A stretch of 64,000 bases of DNA from Pseudomonas sp. ANT_J12 (GTDB lineage: Bacteria > Pseudomonadota > Gammaproteobacteria > Pseudomonadales > Pseudomonadaceae). The notes under the pieces were generated by a model. That model was not told the DNA's origin. It worked only from the letters and a program-made list of their open reading frames with translations, and made no database searches. A program made the translations under genes and the position numbers. The DNA is taken from positions 186,001-250,000 of the forward strand of contig NZ_VOBN01000005.1 in NCBI RefSeq assembly GCF_008370045.1, given 5' to 3'. The first letter of the stretch is position 1. The number at the start of each line of letters is the position of its first letter. Positions 26,888-36,059 of the stretch are shown one piece after another.

Positions 26888-28420
26888 GTGACTGCGCTTA
26901 ATTTGATTCCCGGCCAACTGAGCCTTGCCCAACTGCGTGATGTGTATCAGCAACCGGTGAAACTCACCCTCGACAACAGCGCCTCGGCCCAGATCGAAGC
27001 CAGCGTTGCCTGCGTGGAACAGATCCTCGCCGAAAACCGCACCGCCTACGGCATCAACACCGGTTTCGGCCTGCTGGCCTCGACCCGCATCGCCAGCGAA
27101 GACCTGGAAAACCTCCAGCGCTCGCTCGTTCTGTCCCACGCCGCCGGCGTCGGCGAGCCGATCAGCGACGCACTGGTGCGCCTGGTCATGGTGCTCAAGG
27201 TCAACAGCCTGAGCCGTGGTTTCTCCGGGATTCGCCGCGTGGTCATCGACGCGCTGATCGCCCTGATCAACGCCGAGGTTTACCCGCACATTCCATTGAA
27301 AGGTTCGGTCGGTGCATCCGGCGACCTGGCGCCGTTGGCGCACATGTCCCTGGTGCTGCTGGGCGAAGGCAAGGCGCGCTACAAGGGCGAGTGGATGGAA
27401 GCCACCGAAGCGCTGAAAGTCGCGGGCCTGACGCCGCTGACCCTCGCGGCCAAAGAAGGCCTGGCGCTGCTCAACGGCACCCAGGTGTCGACCGCTTATG
27501 CACTGCGCGGTCTGTTCGAAGGCGAGGACCTGTTCGCCGGCGCCCTGGCCATTGGCGGCATGACCGTTGAAGCGGTGTTGGGCTCGCGCTCGCCGTTCGA
27601 CGCACGCATTCACGCCGCCCGTGGCCAGAAAGGTCAGATCGACGCCGCTGCTGCTTACCGCGATCTGTTGGGCGAGCGCAGTGAAGTGTCCGATTCGCAC
27701 CAGAACTGCGAAAAGGTCCAGGACCCGTACTCCCTGCGCTGCCAGCCGCAAGTCATGGGCGCCTGCCTGACCCAGTTCCGTCAGGCGGCCGAAGTGTTGG
27801 CCGTCGAAGCCAACGCCGTGTCCGACAACCCGTTGGTCTTCGCCGCTGAAGGCGACGTGATCTCCGGCGGTAACTTCCACGCCGAGCCAGTGGCCATGGC
27901 CGCTGACAACATGGCATTGGCCATCGCCGAAATCGGTTCCCTGAGCGAGCGTCGTATCTCGCTGATGATGGACAAGCACATGTCGCAACTGCCGCCGTTC
28001 CTGGTGGCCAATGGCGGCGTGAACTCCGGCTTCATGATCGCCCAGGTGACGGCGGCGGCCCTGGCCAGCGAGAACAAGGCGTTGTCCCATCCGCATTCGG
28101 TGGACAGCCTGCCGACATCTGCCAACCAGGAAGACCACGTGTCCATGGCGCCGGCCGCTGGCAAGCGTCTGTGGGAAATGGCCGAAAACACGCGCGGCGT
28201 GTTGGCGGTCGAGTGGCTGGCGGCGGCTCAGGGCCTTGATCTGCGTGACGGTCTGAAGACCTCGACCAAACTGGAAAAGGCCCGCGCCATCCTGCGTGCC
28301 GAAGTGCCGTTCTATGAGAAGGACCGCTTCTTCGCGCCGGACATCAATGCGGCGAGCGAGTTGTTGGCGACCCGTTGCCTGAACGAACTGGTAGCGGCGA
28401 AGTTGTTGCCGAGCCTGTAA
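26888..28420 (+). CDS. hutH: Histidine ammonia-lyase (functional histidase, HutH2)
   Basis: First enzyme of the pathway: eliminates ammonia from L-histidine to give urocanate. It has 510 residues. The MIO-forming triad is intact as A143-S144-G145 in [15 protein letters not shown], the same numbering as in the well-studied P. putida enzyme. Y53 (in [10 protein letters not shown]), H83 (in LSHAAGVG), the [10 protein letters not shown] loop and ANQEDHVSM are present. Start GTG follows AAAAGGAG, and an A-rich CA-type motif abuts it. The gene is preceded by the MIO-less paralogue and followed by a family A repeat and the histidine permease gene. Confidence 0.97.
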   Translation: MTALNLIPGQLSLAQLRDVYQQPVKLTLDNSASAQIEASVACVEQILAENRTAYGINTGFGLLASTRIASEDLENLQRSLVLSHAAGVGEPISDALVRLVMVLKVNSLSRGFSGIRRVVIDALIALINAEVYPHIPLKGSVGASGDLAPLAHMSLVLLGEGKARYKGEWMEATEALKVAGLTPLTLAAKEGLALLNGTQVSTAYALRGLFEGEDLFAGALAIGGMTVEAVLGSRSPFDARIHAARGQKGQIDAAAAYRDLLGERSEVSDSHQNCEKVQDPYSLRCQPQVMGACLTQFRQAAEVLAVEANAVSDNPLVFAAEGDVISGGNFHAEPVAMAADNMALAIAEIGSLSERRISLMMDKHMSQLPPFLVANGGVNSGFMIAQVTAAALASENKALSHPHSVDSLPTSANQEDHVSMAPAAGKRLWEMAENTRGVLAVEWLAAAQGLDLRDGLKTSTKLEKARAILRAEVPFYEKDRFFAPDINAASELLATRCLNELVAAKLLPSL

Positions 28421-28430
28421 GTCTGTTGGT

Positions 28431-28532
28431 GATCGTTCCCACGCTCTGCGTGGGAACGCAGCCCGTGACGCTCCGCGTCACTGGACGCGGAGCGTCCCCA
28501 GAGGCATTCCTTTGCTGCGCATGGGAACGATC
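28431..28532. repeat. Family A palindromic repeat, copy 4, inside the hut operon
   Basis: GATCGTTCCCACGCTCTGCG arm on the left; the right arm is degenerate (GCATTCCTTTGCTGCGCATG). Lies between hutH and hutT. Confidence 0.83.
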
Positions 28533-28544
28533 AACTCCACCAAT

Positions 28545-28552
28545 AAAAATAA
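28545..28552 (+). promoter_or_regulatory. Candidate Hfq/Crc (CA-motif) site before hutT
   Basis: AAAAATAA fits AANAANAA and sits between the repeat and the AAGGA ribosome site of the histidine permease gene, 14 nt before its ATG. Confidence 0.45.
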
Positions 28553-28565
28553 TTAAGGACGAGCA

Positions 28566-29975
28566 ATGCAACCGCAAGCAAAAGGATTAAAACGCGGGCT
28601 CTCTGCCCGACATATTCGCTTCATGGCGCTGGGGTCGGCGATCGGCACCGGGCTGTTCTACGGCTCTGCCTCGGCCATTCAAATGGCCGGGCCTGCGGTA
28701 CTGCTCGCCTACCTGATGGGTGGCGCGGCGGTGTTCATGGTCATGCGCGCGCTCGGTGAGATGGCGGTGCACAACCCGGTGGCCGGCTCGTTCGGTCACT
28801 ACGCCAGCACCTACCTGGGGCCGATGGCGGGCTTCATCCTCGGTTGGACCTACGCGTTTGAAATGGTCATCGTCGGCATGGCTGACGTCACCGCGTTCGG
28901 TATTTACATGGGCTTCTGGTTTCCGGAAGTCGCGCGCTGGATCTGGGTCCTGGGCATCGTTTCGGTGGTCGGCGGCCTGAACCTGTGCAACGTCAAAGTC
29001 TTTGGCGAAATGGAGTTCTGGCTGTCGCTGCTCAAGGTCGCGGCCATCGTCGCGATGATCCTCGGCGGCTTCGGCATCATGCTGTTCGGCATCAGCACCG
29101 CCCCTGGCGCCCAGGCGACTGACATCAGCAACCTCTGGAGCCATGGCGGTTTCATGCCCAATGGCGTGGGTGGCCTGATTGCCTCGTTCGCCGTGGTGAT
29201 GTTCGCCTTTGGCGGCATTGAAATCATCGGCGTCACCGCCGGCGAAGCCAAGGACCCGCAGCACGTGCTGCCCCGGGCGATCAATGCCGTGCCGTTGCGC
29301 ATCCTGCTGTTCTACGTGCTGACCATGTTTGTGCTGATGTCGATCTTCCCGTGGCAGCAGATTGGCAGCCAGGGCAGCCCGTTCGTGCAGATTTTCGACA
29401 ACCTGGGCATCAGCTCGGCAGCGACCATCCTCAACATCGTGGTGATCTCGGCGGCGGTGTCGGCCATCAACAGTGACATCTTCGGCGCGGGTCGGATGAT
29501 GTACGGCCTGGCCCAGCAAGGCCACGCACCCAAGGGGTTCGCCCGCTTGTCCGGCAATGGCGTGCCGTGGATGACCGTAGTGGTGATGAGTGTCGCGCTG
29601 CTGTTGGGCGTGCTGCTGAACTACCTGATCCCGGAGAACGTGTTCCTGCTGATTGCCTCCATCGCGACCTTCGCCACGGTGTGGGTCTGGCTGATGATTC
29701 TGTTCACCCAGGTGGCGATGCGCCGTTCCATGAGCGCCGAACAGGTCGCGCAACTGAAATTCCCGGTGCCGTTCTGGCCTTATGCGCCGATGGCGGCGAT
29801 TGCGTTCATGCTGTTTATTTTCGGCGTGCTCGGCTACTTCCCGGATACCCAGGCCGCGCTGGTCGTTGGCGTGGTCTGGATCGTGTTGCTGGTGCTGGCC
29901 TACCTGACCTGGGTCAAACCCGCGGCCGGTAAAGCTGCATTAGTGACGCGAAACCCTGATTTTTCTCATCGATAA
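28566..29975 (+). CDS. hutT(h): Amino-acid permease (APC family), histidine transporter
   Basis: Secondary transporter of 469 residues with about twelve hydrophobic segments. It belongs to the amino acid-polyamine-organocation family (AAT/ProY-like), with the N-terminal signature [20 protein letters not shown] and the substrate-site region [19 protein letters not shown] (both ordinary for the family). The corresponding hut gene of P. fluorescens SBW25 encodes the high-affinity histidine permease; the position between hutH and hutI supports this. ATG follows TTAAGGACGAG. hutI starts 16 bp after the stop. Confidence 0.92.
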   Translation: MQPQAKGLKRGLSARHIRFMALGSAIGTGLFYGSASAIQMAGPAVLLAYLMGGAAVFMVMRALGEMAVHNPVAGSFGHYASTYLGPMAGFILGWTYAFEMVIVGMADVTAFGIYMGFWFPEVARWIWVLGIVSVVGGLNLCNVKVFGEMEFWLSLLKVAAIVAMILGGFGIMLFGISTAPGAQATDISNLWSHGGFMPNGVGGLIASFAVVMFAFGGIEIIGVTAGEAKDPQHVLPRAINAVPLRILLFYVLTMFVLMSIFPWQQIGSQGSPFVQIFDNLGISSAATILNIVVISAAVSAINSDIFGAGRMMYGLAQQGHAPKGFARLSGNGVPWMTVVVMSVALLLGVLLNYLIPENVFLLIASIATFATVWVWLMILFTQVAMRRSMSAEQVAQLKFPVPFWPYAPMAAIAFMLFIFGVLGYFPDTQAALVVGVVWIVLLVLAYLTWVKPAAGKAALVTRNPDFSHR

Positions 29976-29991
29976 CCTAACGGAGGCCAGG

Positions 29992-31197
29992 ATGAAAACG
30001 CTCTGGCAACACTGCAACGTCGCAACCATGGCGCAAGGCGTCTACTCGATCATCGAGGATGCGGCCATCGTGACGTCCGGTGCGCACATCGAGTGGATCG
30101 GCCCACGTGCTCAATTGCCGTCGGGCGACTACCCGGCGGTCAACGACTTGAAAGGAGCCTGGGTCACGCCGGGCCTGATCGACTGCCACACCCACACGGT
30201 GTTCGGCGGTAACCGCAGCGGTGAATTCGAACAGCGTCTGCAAGGCGTCAGCTATTCGGACATCGCCGCGGCCGGTGGCGGCATCGCCAGCACCGTGCGC
30301 GCCACCCGTGCGGCCACTGAAGATGACCTGTTCGTCAGCGCCGCCAAGCGTTTGAAAAGCCTGCTGCGCGACGGCGTGACCACGGTCGAAATCAAGTCCG
30401 GTTACGGTCTGGACCTGGTCAACGAACGCAAAATGCTGCGGGTCGCGCGTCGCCTCGGCGCCGAGTTGCCGGTCAGCGTGCGCAGCACGTGCCTGGCGGC
30501 GCACGCCTTGCCGCCGGAATACAAGGATCGCGCCGACGACTACATCGATCACATCTGCGCCGAGATGCTGCCGGCTCTCGCCGCTGAAGGGCTGGTGGAT
30601 GCGGTGGATGCGTTCTGCGAATACCTGGCGTTCTCGCCGGCGCAGGTCGAGCGGGTATTTATTACCGCACAGGCACTCGGTCTGCCGGTGAAGTTGCACG
30701 CCGAGCAGTTGTCGTCCTTGCACGGTTCGAGCCTGGCCGCGCGTTACCACGCGCTGTCCGCCGACCACCTGGAATTCATGGACGAAGACGACGCCATCGC
30801 CATGGCCCAGTCCGGCACCGTCGCGGTGCTGCTGCCGGGGGCGTTCTACTTCCTGCGCGAAACCCAGTTGCCGCCGATGGAGGCCCTGCGCAAGCACGGG
30901 GTGAAAATCGCCATCGCCAGCGACCTCAACCCCGGCACCTCGCCGGCGTTGTCGCTGCGCCTGATGTTGAACATGGCTTGCACCTGTTTCCGCATGACCC
31001 CGGAAGAAGCCCTGGCCGGCGCAACCATTCATGCCGCTACCGCGCTGGGCATAGCTGATACCCATGGTTCGCTGGAAGTCGGCAAAGTTGCGGATTTCGT
31101 CGCCTGGCAAATCGATCGTCCCGCCGACCTGTCGTACTGGCTGGGCGGCGACCTGGAAAAACGCGTCGTGCGTCACGGCATCGAGACAAGTCTTTAG
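29992..31197 (+). CDS. hutI: Imidazolonepropionase
   Basis: Amidohydrolase that opens 4-imidazolone-5-propionate to N-formimino-L-glutamate (third step). It has 401 residues. The metal motif HxH is in [10 protein letters not shown] (H66, H68). Other blocks are [24 protein letters not shown] and the metal Asp in [11 protein letters not shown]. Start ATG follows CGGAGG. It lies 16 bp after hutT and 10 bp before hutG, in one transcript. Confidence 0.97.
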   Translation: MKTLWQHCNVATMAQGVYSIIEDAAIVTSGAHIEWIGPRAQLPSGDYPAVNDLKGAWVTPGLIDCHTHTVFGGNRSGEFEQRLQGVSYSDIAAAGGGIASTVRATRAATEDDLFVSAAKRLKSLLRDGVTTVEIKSGYGLDLVNERKMLRVARRLGAELPVSVRSTCLAAHALPPEYKDRADDYIDHICAEMLPALAAEGLVDAVDAFCEYLAFSPAQVERVFITAQALGLPVKLHAEQLSSLHGSSLAARYHALSADHLEFMDEDDAIAMAQSGTVAVLLPGAFYFLRETQLPPMEALRKHGVKIAIASDLNPGTSPALSLRLMLNMACTCFRMTPEEALAGATIHAATALGIADTHGSLEVGKVADFVAWQIDRPADLSYWLGGDLEKRVVRHGIETSL

Positions 31198-31207
31198 GAG
31201 AGCAGTT

Positions 31208-32008
31208 GTGGATAAGGTTCTGAACTTCAAACAAGGCCGCGTGCCGCTGCTGATCAGCATGCCCCACGCCGGCCTGCGCCTGACGCCTGTGGTCGAAGCC
31301 GGGTTGATCCCCGACGCGAAAAGCCTGCCGGACACCGACTGGCACATCCCGCAGCTTTACGATTTCGCCACCGAACTGGGCGCCAGCACCCTGGCCGGCG
31401 AGTACTCGCGGTTTGTCATCGACCTGAACCGACCGTCCGACGACAAACCGATGTACGTCGGCGCCACCACCGGCCTGTACCCGTCGATACTGTTCGATGG
31501 CATTCCATTGTTCCGCGAGGGCATGGAGCCGACGGCGGCCGAGCGCGCGACCTACCTGGAACAGATCTGGACGCCGTATCACCGCACCTTGCAGAGCGAA
31601 CTGGCACGCTTGAAGGCCGAGTTCGGCTACGCGCTGCTGTTCGATGCGCACTCGATCCGCTCGATCATCCCGCACCTGTTCGACGGCAAACTGCCGGACT
31701 TCAACCTCGGCACCTTCAACGGCGCCAGTTGCGATCCTCAGTTGGCCACGCAACTGGAAGCGATCTGCGCCAAACACACCGAGTACAGCCATGTGCTGAA
31801 CGGACGCTTCAAGGGCGGCCACATCACCCGCCATTACGGCAACCCGGCCGAAAACATCCACGCGGTGCAACTGGAGCTGGGGCAGTGCACGTATATGGAA
31901 GAGTTTGAGCCGTTCCGCTATCGCCCGGACCTGGCGGCGCCGACGCAGGTGGTGCTCAAGGAATTGCTGGAAGGGTTGTTGGCTTGGGGCCAGAAGCACT
32001 ACGCGTAA
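31208..32008 (+). CDS. hutG: N-formylglutamate deformylase
   Basis: Last enzyme of the formylglutamate route: hydrolyses N-formyl-L-glutamate to glutamate and formate. It has 266 residues. Family features are PLLISMPHAGLRLTP near the start (metal His), DTDWHIPQLYDFA, DLNRP, the DAHSIRSIIP block and GGHITRHYG. Start GTG 31208 is chosen because TAGGAG precedes it by a normal distance; a longer open frame upstream overlaps hutI and lacks support. Presence with hutF shows that the five-step pathway is used. It is the last enzyme gene of the cluster. Confidence 0.95.
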   Translation: MDKVLNFKQGRVPLLISMPHAGLRLTPVVEAGLIPDAKSLPDTDWHIPQLYDFATELGASTLAGEYSRFVIDLNRPSDDKPMYVGATTGLYPSILFDGIPLFREGMEPTAAERATYLEQIWTPYHRTLQSELARLKAEFGYALLFDAHSIRSIIPHLFDGKLPDFNLGTFNGASCDPQLATQLEAICAKHTEYSHVLNGRFKGGHITRHYGNPAENIHAVQLELGQCTYMEEFEPFRYRPDLAAPTQVVLKELLEGLLAWGQKHYA

Positions 32009-32041
32009 CCGGCCGCCGACCGTTCACACACAGAGCGCGCT

Positions 32042-32078
32042 GATCGTTCCCACGCAGACCAGAGCGTGGGAACGATCA
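32042..32078. repeat. Short family A repeat, copy 5
   Basis: Only the outer arms remain: GATCGTTCCCACGC and GCGTGGGAACGATC, with a short centre. It looks like a deletion derivative of the full element. Confidence 0.8.
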
Positions 32079-32219
32079 GCACTTCGCTATCAAGTCGCCA
32101 CCGTGCAAATCTCGGTCGCCACAGTTCGCTTTTACCGCTCGTCTGCTGCGTAATGTTCTGGGCACGGTGCACAAAGACGCCGAATCCCACAATAATTGCT
32201 GCCGCACGAGATCCCTCCG

Positions 32220-33167
32220 ATGAAAAGACTGTTCACCCGCTGTCTCTCAATCCTCTGCGGCACCGCTCTCCTGAGCACCAGCGTCATGGCCAGTGACGAC
32301 GCGTCCTGCAAAGCCGTGCGCATGGGCGTGGTCAACTGGACCGACGTGATCGCCACCAGCGGCATGGCTGATGTGCTGCTCAATGGCCTGGGCTACGACA
32401 GCAAGCAAACCAGCGCCGTGCAGCAAATCATCTTCGCCGGCATCCGCGACAAGCGCCTCGATATCTTCCTCGGTTACTGGAAACCGGCGATGGACAAGAA
32501 CATCGCCCCGTTCGTGGCGGCCAATCAGGTCAAGGTCATGGACAAGCCGAGCCTGGCCGATGCCCAGGCAACCCTCGCCGTACCTGAATACGTGGCAGCG
32601 GCCGGGCTGAAGACTTTCGCGGATATCGCCAAATTCAAAGACCAACTGGGCGGCAAGATCTATGGCATCGAGCCGGGCAGCGGCGCCAATACCACGATCA
32701 AGACGATGATCGAAACCAATCACTTTGGCCTGAAGGATTTCAAACTGATCGAGTCCGGTGAGGCCGGCATGCTCGCCGCCGTACAACGGGCGGTGAACCG
32801 CAAGGAATTCGTGGTGTTCGTCGGCTGGACCCCGCACCCGATGAACATCAACATGAACATCACCTACCTGACCGGCAGCGAAGACGTCTACGGCCCGAAC
32901 GAAGGCGCGGCGACCGTCTCCACCGTCACCGCCCCGGACTACGCCGAGCGCTGCCCGAACGTGAATCGCCTGCTGCAAAACCTGACCTTCACCGCGTCCC
33001 AGGAAAGCCAGTTGATGGTGCCGATCATGGAACGCAAGACGCCGCAGGACGTTGCCAAGCAGTGGTTGCGTGAGCATCCGGAAGACCTTCAGCGTTGGCT
33101 GGCGGGGGTTAGCAGTTTTGATGGTAAAGAGGGTGTGGCGACGGTGCAGGCCAGCCTCAAAAACTGA
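32220..33167 (+). CDS. Choline/betaine-type ABC transporter substrate-binding protein (orphan)
   Basis: Periplasmic binding protein of the OpuAC/ChoX/CaiX type, 315 residues, with a signal peptide cleaved near VMAS-DDAS. Ligand-cage type aromatics appear in VVNWTDVIA, FLGYWKPAMD and FVGWTPHPMN. No permease or ATPase genes are adjacent, so it probably delivers substrate to a transporter core encoded elsewhere, as known for the multi-SBP Cbc choline/betaine/carnitine system. ATG 32220 is chosen for the signal peptide; the ribosome site is weak. It lies 211 bp after hutG with its own leader, so it may not be part of the hut unit. Ligand specificity among choline, betaine, carnitine or histidine betaine cannot be read from sequence. 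Confidence 0.82.
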   Translation: MKRLFTRCLSILCGTALLSTSVMASDDASCKAVRMGVVNWTDVIATSGMADVLLNGLGYDSKQTSAVQQIIFAGIRDKRLDIFLGYWKPAMDKNIAPFVAANQVKVMDKPSLADAQATLAVPEYVAAAGLKTFADIAKFKDQLGGKIYGIEPGSGANTTIKTMIETNHFGLKDFKLIESGEAGMLAAVQRAVNRKEFVVFVGWTPHPMNINMNITYLTGSEDVYGPNEGAATVSTVTAPDYAERCPNVNRLLQNLTFTASQESQLMVPIMERKTPQDVAKQWLREHPEDLQRWLAGVSSFDGKEGVATVQASLKN

Positions 33168-33187
33168 TCGGCAGGTGTGCGCACATT

Positions 33188-33319
33188 GTGGCGAGGGGGC
33201 TTGCCCCCGTTGGGCGGCGAAGCAGCCCCAAAACCATTCAGCCGAGTAGCATCAGATGCACTCTGCCAGCCGGTTTTACGACGGCTGCGCCGCCGAACGG
33301 GGGCAAGCCCCCTCGCCAC
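33188..33319. repeat. Family C REPIN
   Basis: Inverted pair of GTGGCGAGGGGGCTTGCCCC with a longer centre, between the orphan binding-protein gene and the esterase gene. In-frame codons through it give a false N-terminal extension of the esterase. Confidence 0.87.
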
Positions 33320-33357
33320 AAAAGCACCTCAATTTATCCGTGACTAAAGGCCGGTCC

Positions 33358-34275
33358 ATGGCTCCTTACCCTCTTTCTATCCAAATGTCGGCCTTCGTCG
33401 AGAAAACCCTCGGCTTCAACAGCACCGACAGCAGCCTCACCGGGTTGCGCCAGGCCTACAGCGAGATGTGCCGGGCGTTTACCCCACCCCGTCCCGCCGG
33501 GCTTGAGGTCACCGACTTCACCCTCGCGGGCGTGGCGGTGCGTTCCTATCGTCCCCCGGTGACGCCGCCGACCAGCGGCTGGCCGTGCATCCTGTATCTA
33601 CACGGCGGTGGCTGGGTGGTCGGGGATCTGGATTCCCATGACTTCATCTGCGCCGAACTGGCATCGGTGACGGGAGCGATGGTGGTCGCGGTGGATTATC
33701 GGTTGGCGCCCGAGCATCCGTTCCCGGCCGGGTTCGACGATTGCCTGAAGGTCTGGCAGGCGCTTCGGTCAGGGCCGTTCTGGTTCGACCCGGAGCGAAT
33801 GGTCGCCGCCGGAGACAGCGCCGGCGGCAATCTCGCCGCCGCGTTATGCCTGGCGTTACGCGACGCGGGCGAGCCGTTGCCCACCGCACAAGTGCTGATT
33901 TACCCGGGCCTGGGTGGCGATCACCGTCTACCGTCCCGCAGCGAATGCGCCGACGCGCCGTTGCTCAGCAGCCGCGACGTGGATTGCTATCACGCCCTTT
34001 ACTTGCGCGGCAACGCACCACCGAGCGCCTACGCCATGCCCCTGCTTGCCGACGATCTCAGCGGTTTGCCCCCGGCATGGATCGCCGTGGCGCAATTCGA
34101 CCCGCTGCGCGACGACGGTGTGCGCTATGCCGAGCGACTCAATGCCGCGGGCATCAGTGCAACGCTTTACTACGGCGAAGGGCTGGTGCACGGCTGCCTG
34201 CGGGGTCGCGGGCAGGTCGCCGAGGTCGACCGACTGTATGAAACGCTGGTCGGGTTTCTGGCTGACAGGCTCTGA
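33358..34275 (+). CDS. Alpha/beta hydrolase, HSL-type esterase (family IV)
   Basis: A 305-residue carboxylesterase-like enzyme of the hormone-sensitive-lipase family. The oxyanion motif HGGGW is at residues 82-86 and the nucleophile elbow GDSAGG has Ser at about 154. The acid is probably the Asp in AQFDPLRDDG and the base the His in GLVHGCLR. The YRLAPEHPFPAG block is typical of the family. Start ATG 33358 avoids 34 upstream codons read from the REPIN. Short-chain esters are the usual substrates; the natural one is unknown. No operon partner is apparent. Confidence 0.88.
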   Translation: MAPYPLSIQMSAFVEKTLGFNSTDSSLTGLRQAYSEMCRAFTPPRPAGLEVTDFTLAGVAVRSYRPPVTPPTSGWPCILYLHGGGWVVGDLDSHDFICAELASVTGAMVVAVDYRLAPEHPFPAGFDDCLKVWQALRSGPFWFDPERMVAAGDSAGGNLAAALCLALRDAGEPLPTAQVLIYPGLGGDHRLPSRSECADAPLLSSRDVDCYHALYLRGNAPPSAYAMPLLADDLSGLPPAWIAVAQFDPLRDDGVRYAERLNAAGISATLYYGEGLVHGCLRGRGQVAEVDRLYETLVGFLADRL

Positions 34276-34378
34276 CGTTGCAAGGGCATGCTCATTGACG
34301 TAATTCGGGTTTATGATGCCGGACGGCAGAATAATAGAAGTCCCCCCAGGGATGACCCGACCCCTTACGGAGCGCGCA

Positions 34379-35350
34379 ATGCAGACTTTGTTCCCGCAGA
34401 TCAAACCCTACGCCCGGCACGATCTGGCCGTCGATAAGACTCACACGCTGTACGTCGACGAAAGCGGTTCCCCGGAAGGTTTGCCGGTGGTGTTCATCCA
34501 TGGCGGCCCCGGCGCCGGGTGTGATGCCCAAAGCCGTCGGTATTTCGACCCGAACCTGTATCGCATTGTCACCTTCGACCAGCGCGGTTGCGGTCGCTCC
34601 ACGCCCCACGCCAATCTTGAAAACAACACCACCTGGGATCTGGTCGCCGACCTGGAGCGGATCCGCAAGCACCTGAATATCGAAAAATGGGTATTGTTCG
34701 GCGGCTCCTGGGGCTCGACCCTGGCGCTGGCCTACGCGCAAACCCACCCGGAACGTGTGCATGGCCTGATCCTGCGCGGGATCTTTCTGTGCCGGCCGCA
34801 GGAAATCGAGTGGTTCTACCAGGCCGGCGCCAGTCGCCTGTTTCCCGACTACTGGCAGGACTACATCGCGCCAATCCCGCTGGACGAGCGCGGCGACTTG
34901 CTCACCGCTTTCCACAAGCGCCTGACCGGCAACGATCAGATCGCCCAGATGCACGCGGCCAAGGCCTGGTCCACCTGGGAAGGCCGGACCGCGACCCTGC
35001 GCCCGAACCCGCTGGTGGTCGATCGTTTCTCCGAACCTCAACGCGCTTTGTCGATTGCCCGCATCGAATGCCACTACTTCACCAACAATGCGTTCCTTGA
35101 ACCGAACCAGCTGATTCGCGACATGGGCAAGATCGCCCATTTGCCTGGCGTGATCGTCCATGGCCGTTACGACGTGATCTGCCCGTTGGACAACGCCTGG
35201 GAATTGCACCAGGCCTGGCCGAACAGCGAACTGCAGGTCATCCGCGATGCCGGCCACGCCGCCTCCGAACCGGGCATCACCGATGCATTGGTACGTGCCG
35301 CCGGTCAGATGGCCCGACGCTTGCTTGATCTGCCGCCTGAAGAAGCATGA
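34379..35350 (+). CDS. pip: Proline iminopeptidase
   Basis: Serine peptidase of family S33 that removes N-terminal proline from peptides, 323 residues. It has HGGPGAGC at 41-48, the nucleophile motif GGSWGS (Ser110), and the acid and base in [12 protein letters not shown] and AGHAASEPG. It is soluble, with no signal peptide. Start ATG 34379 is chosen because ACGGAGCG precedes it. The stop overlaps the start of dtd (ATGA), so the two are coupled, a common pairing in Pseudomonas. Confidence 0.95.
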   Translation: MQTLFPQIKPYARHDLAVDKTHTLYVDESGSPEGLPVVFIHGGPGAGCDAQSRRYFDPNLYRIVTFDQRGCGRSTPHANLENNTTWDLVADLERIRKHLNIEKWVLFGGSWGSTLALAYAQTHPERVHGLILRGIFLCRPQEIEWFYQAGASRLFPDYWQDYIAPIPLDERGDLLTAFHKRLTGNDQIAQMHAAKAWSTWEGRTATLRPNPLVVDRFSEPQRALSIARIECHYFTNNAFLEPNQLIRDMGKIAHLPGVIVHGRYDVICPLDNAWELHQAWPNSELQVIRDAGHAASEPGITDALVRAAGQMARRLLDLPPEEA

Positions 35351-35784
35351 AGGGTCTGTTGCAGCGCGTGCGAGGCGCGCGTGTCGAGGTAGCGGGGGAG
35401 GTGGTCGGTGCCGTCGACCAGGGTTTGCTGGTATTGGTGGCGGTCGAGCCCGGGGACACTCGGGCCAGTGCCGACAAACTTCTGCATAAGATGCTTAACT
35501 ATCGTGTATTCAGTGACGCCGAGGGCAAGATGAATCTGTCCCTGGTGGACGTTGGCGGTGGGTTGCTGCTGGTCTCGCAATTCACCCTGGCGGCCGACAC
35601 CAAGAGTGGGCTGCGCCCGAGTTTTTCGACCGCGGCACCTCCGGCTCTGGGTGAAGAACTTTTCGGCTATCTATTAGGCAAAGCGAAAGAGGTGCATGGC
35701 ACTGTGGCATCAGGTAGATTCGGCGCGGATATGCAGGTGCATCTGGTCAATGATGGCCCGGTCACCTTCCTGTTACAGGCCTGA
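35347..35784 (+). CDS. dtd: D-aminoacyl-tRNA deacylase
   Basis: Removes D-amino acids (and glycine from tRNA-Ala) from mischarged tRNAs. It has 145 residues, family length. The diagnostic motifs are SQFTLAAD at 77-84 and NDGPVTF near the C-terminus; the latter contains the Gly-Pro cross-subunit motif. Start overlaps the end of pip by 4 bp. Followed by a strong terminator. Confidence 0.96.
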   Translation: MKGLLQRVRGARVEVAGEVVGAVDQGLLVLVAVEPGDTRASADKLLHKMLNYRVFSDAEGKMNLSLVDVGGGLLLVSQFTLAADTKSGLRPSFSTAAPPALGEELFGYLLGKAKEVHGTVASGRFGADMQVHLVNDGPVTFLLQA

Positions 35785-35816
35785 AACGCCCTGAAACCTG
35801 TTTTTCAGGGCGTTTC
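35783..35816 (+). terminator. Terminator after dtd
   Basis: The perfect inverted repeat GAAACGCCCTGAAA / TTTCAGGGCGTTTC has a 6-nt loop and begins at the dtd stop codon. The T-tract is short, so it is a weaker intrinsic terminator or bidirectional hairpin. Confidence 0.75.
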
Positions 35817-36059
35817 GACTGAAAACAGGGGTTTTGCGCGATAAATACTTTGTTACCCCCTGATGCTTTGTAACGCGGCCTACTAGATAATCGCGCGCTA
35901 CGGGGATCAGCGTTCGTTGGCCCATTTGACTTATGTAGAGACTTGCCCGGACCTGTTGGGGAATCATTTAGCCCCATAGGAGTCGGAACAATGCTCGCCA
36001 ACCTGGCATATAGATAGCTGGCCGTTGGTTTTTTGATCTGTTTTCGGCGAGGGTTGCTC

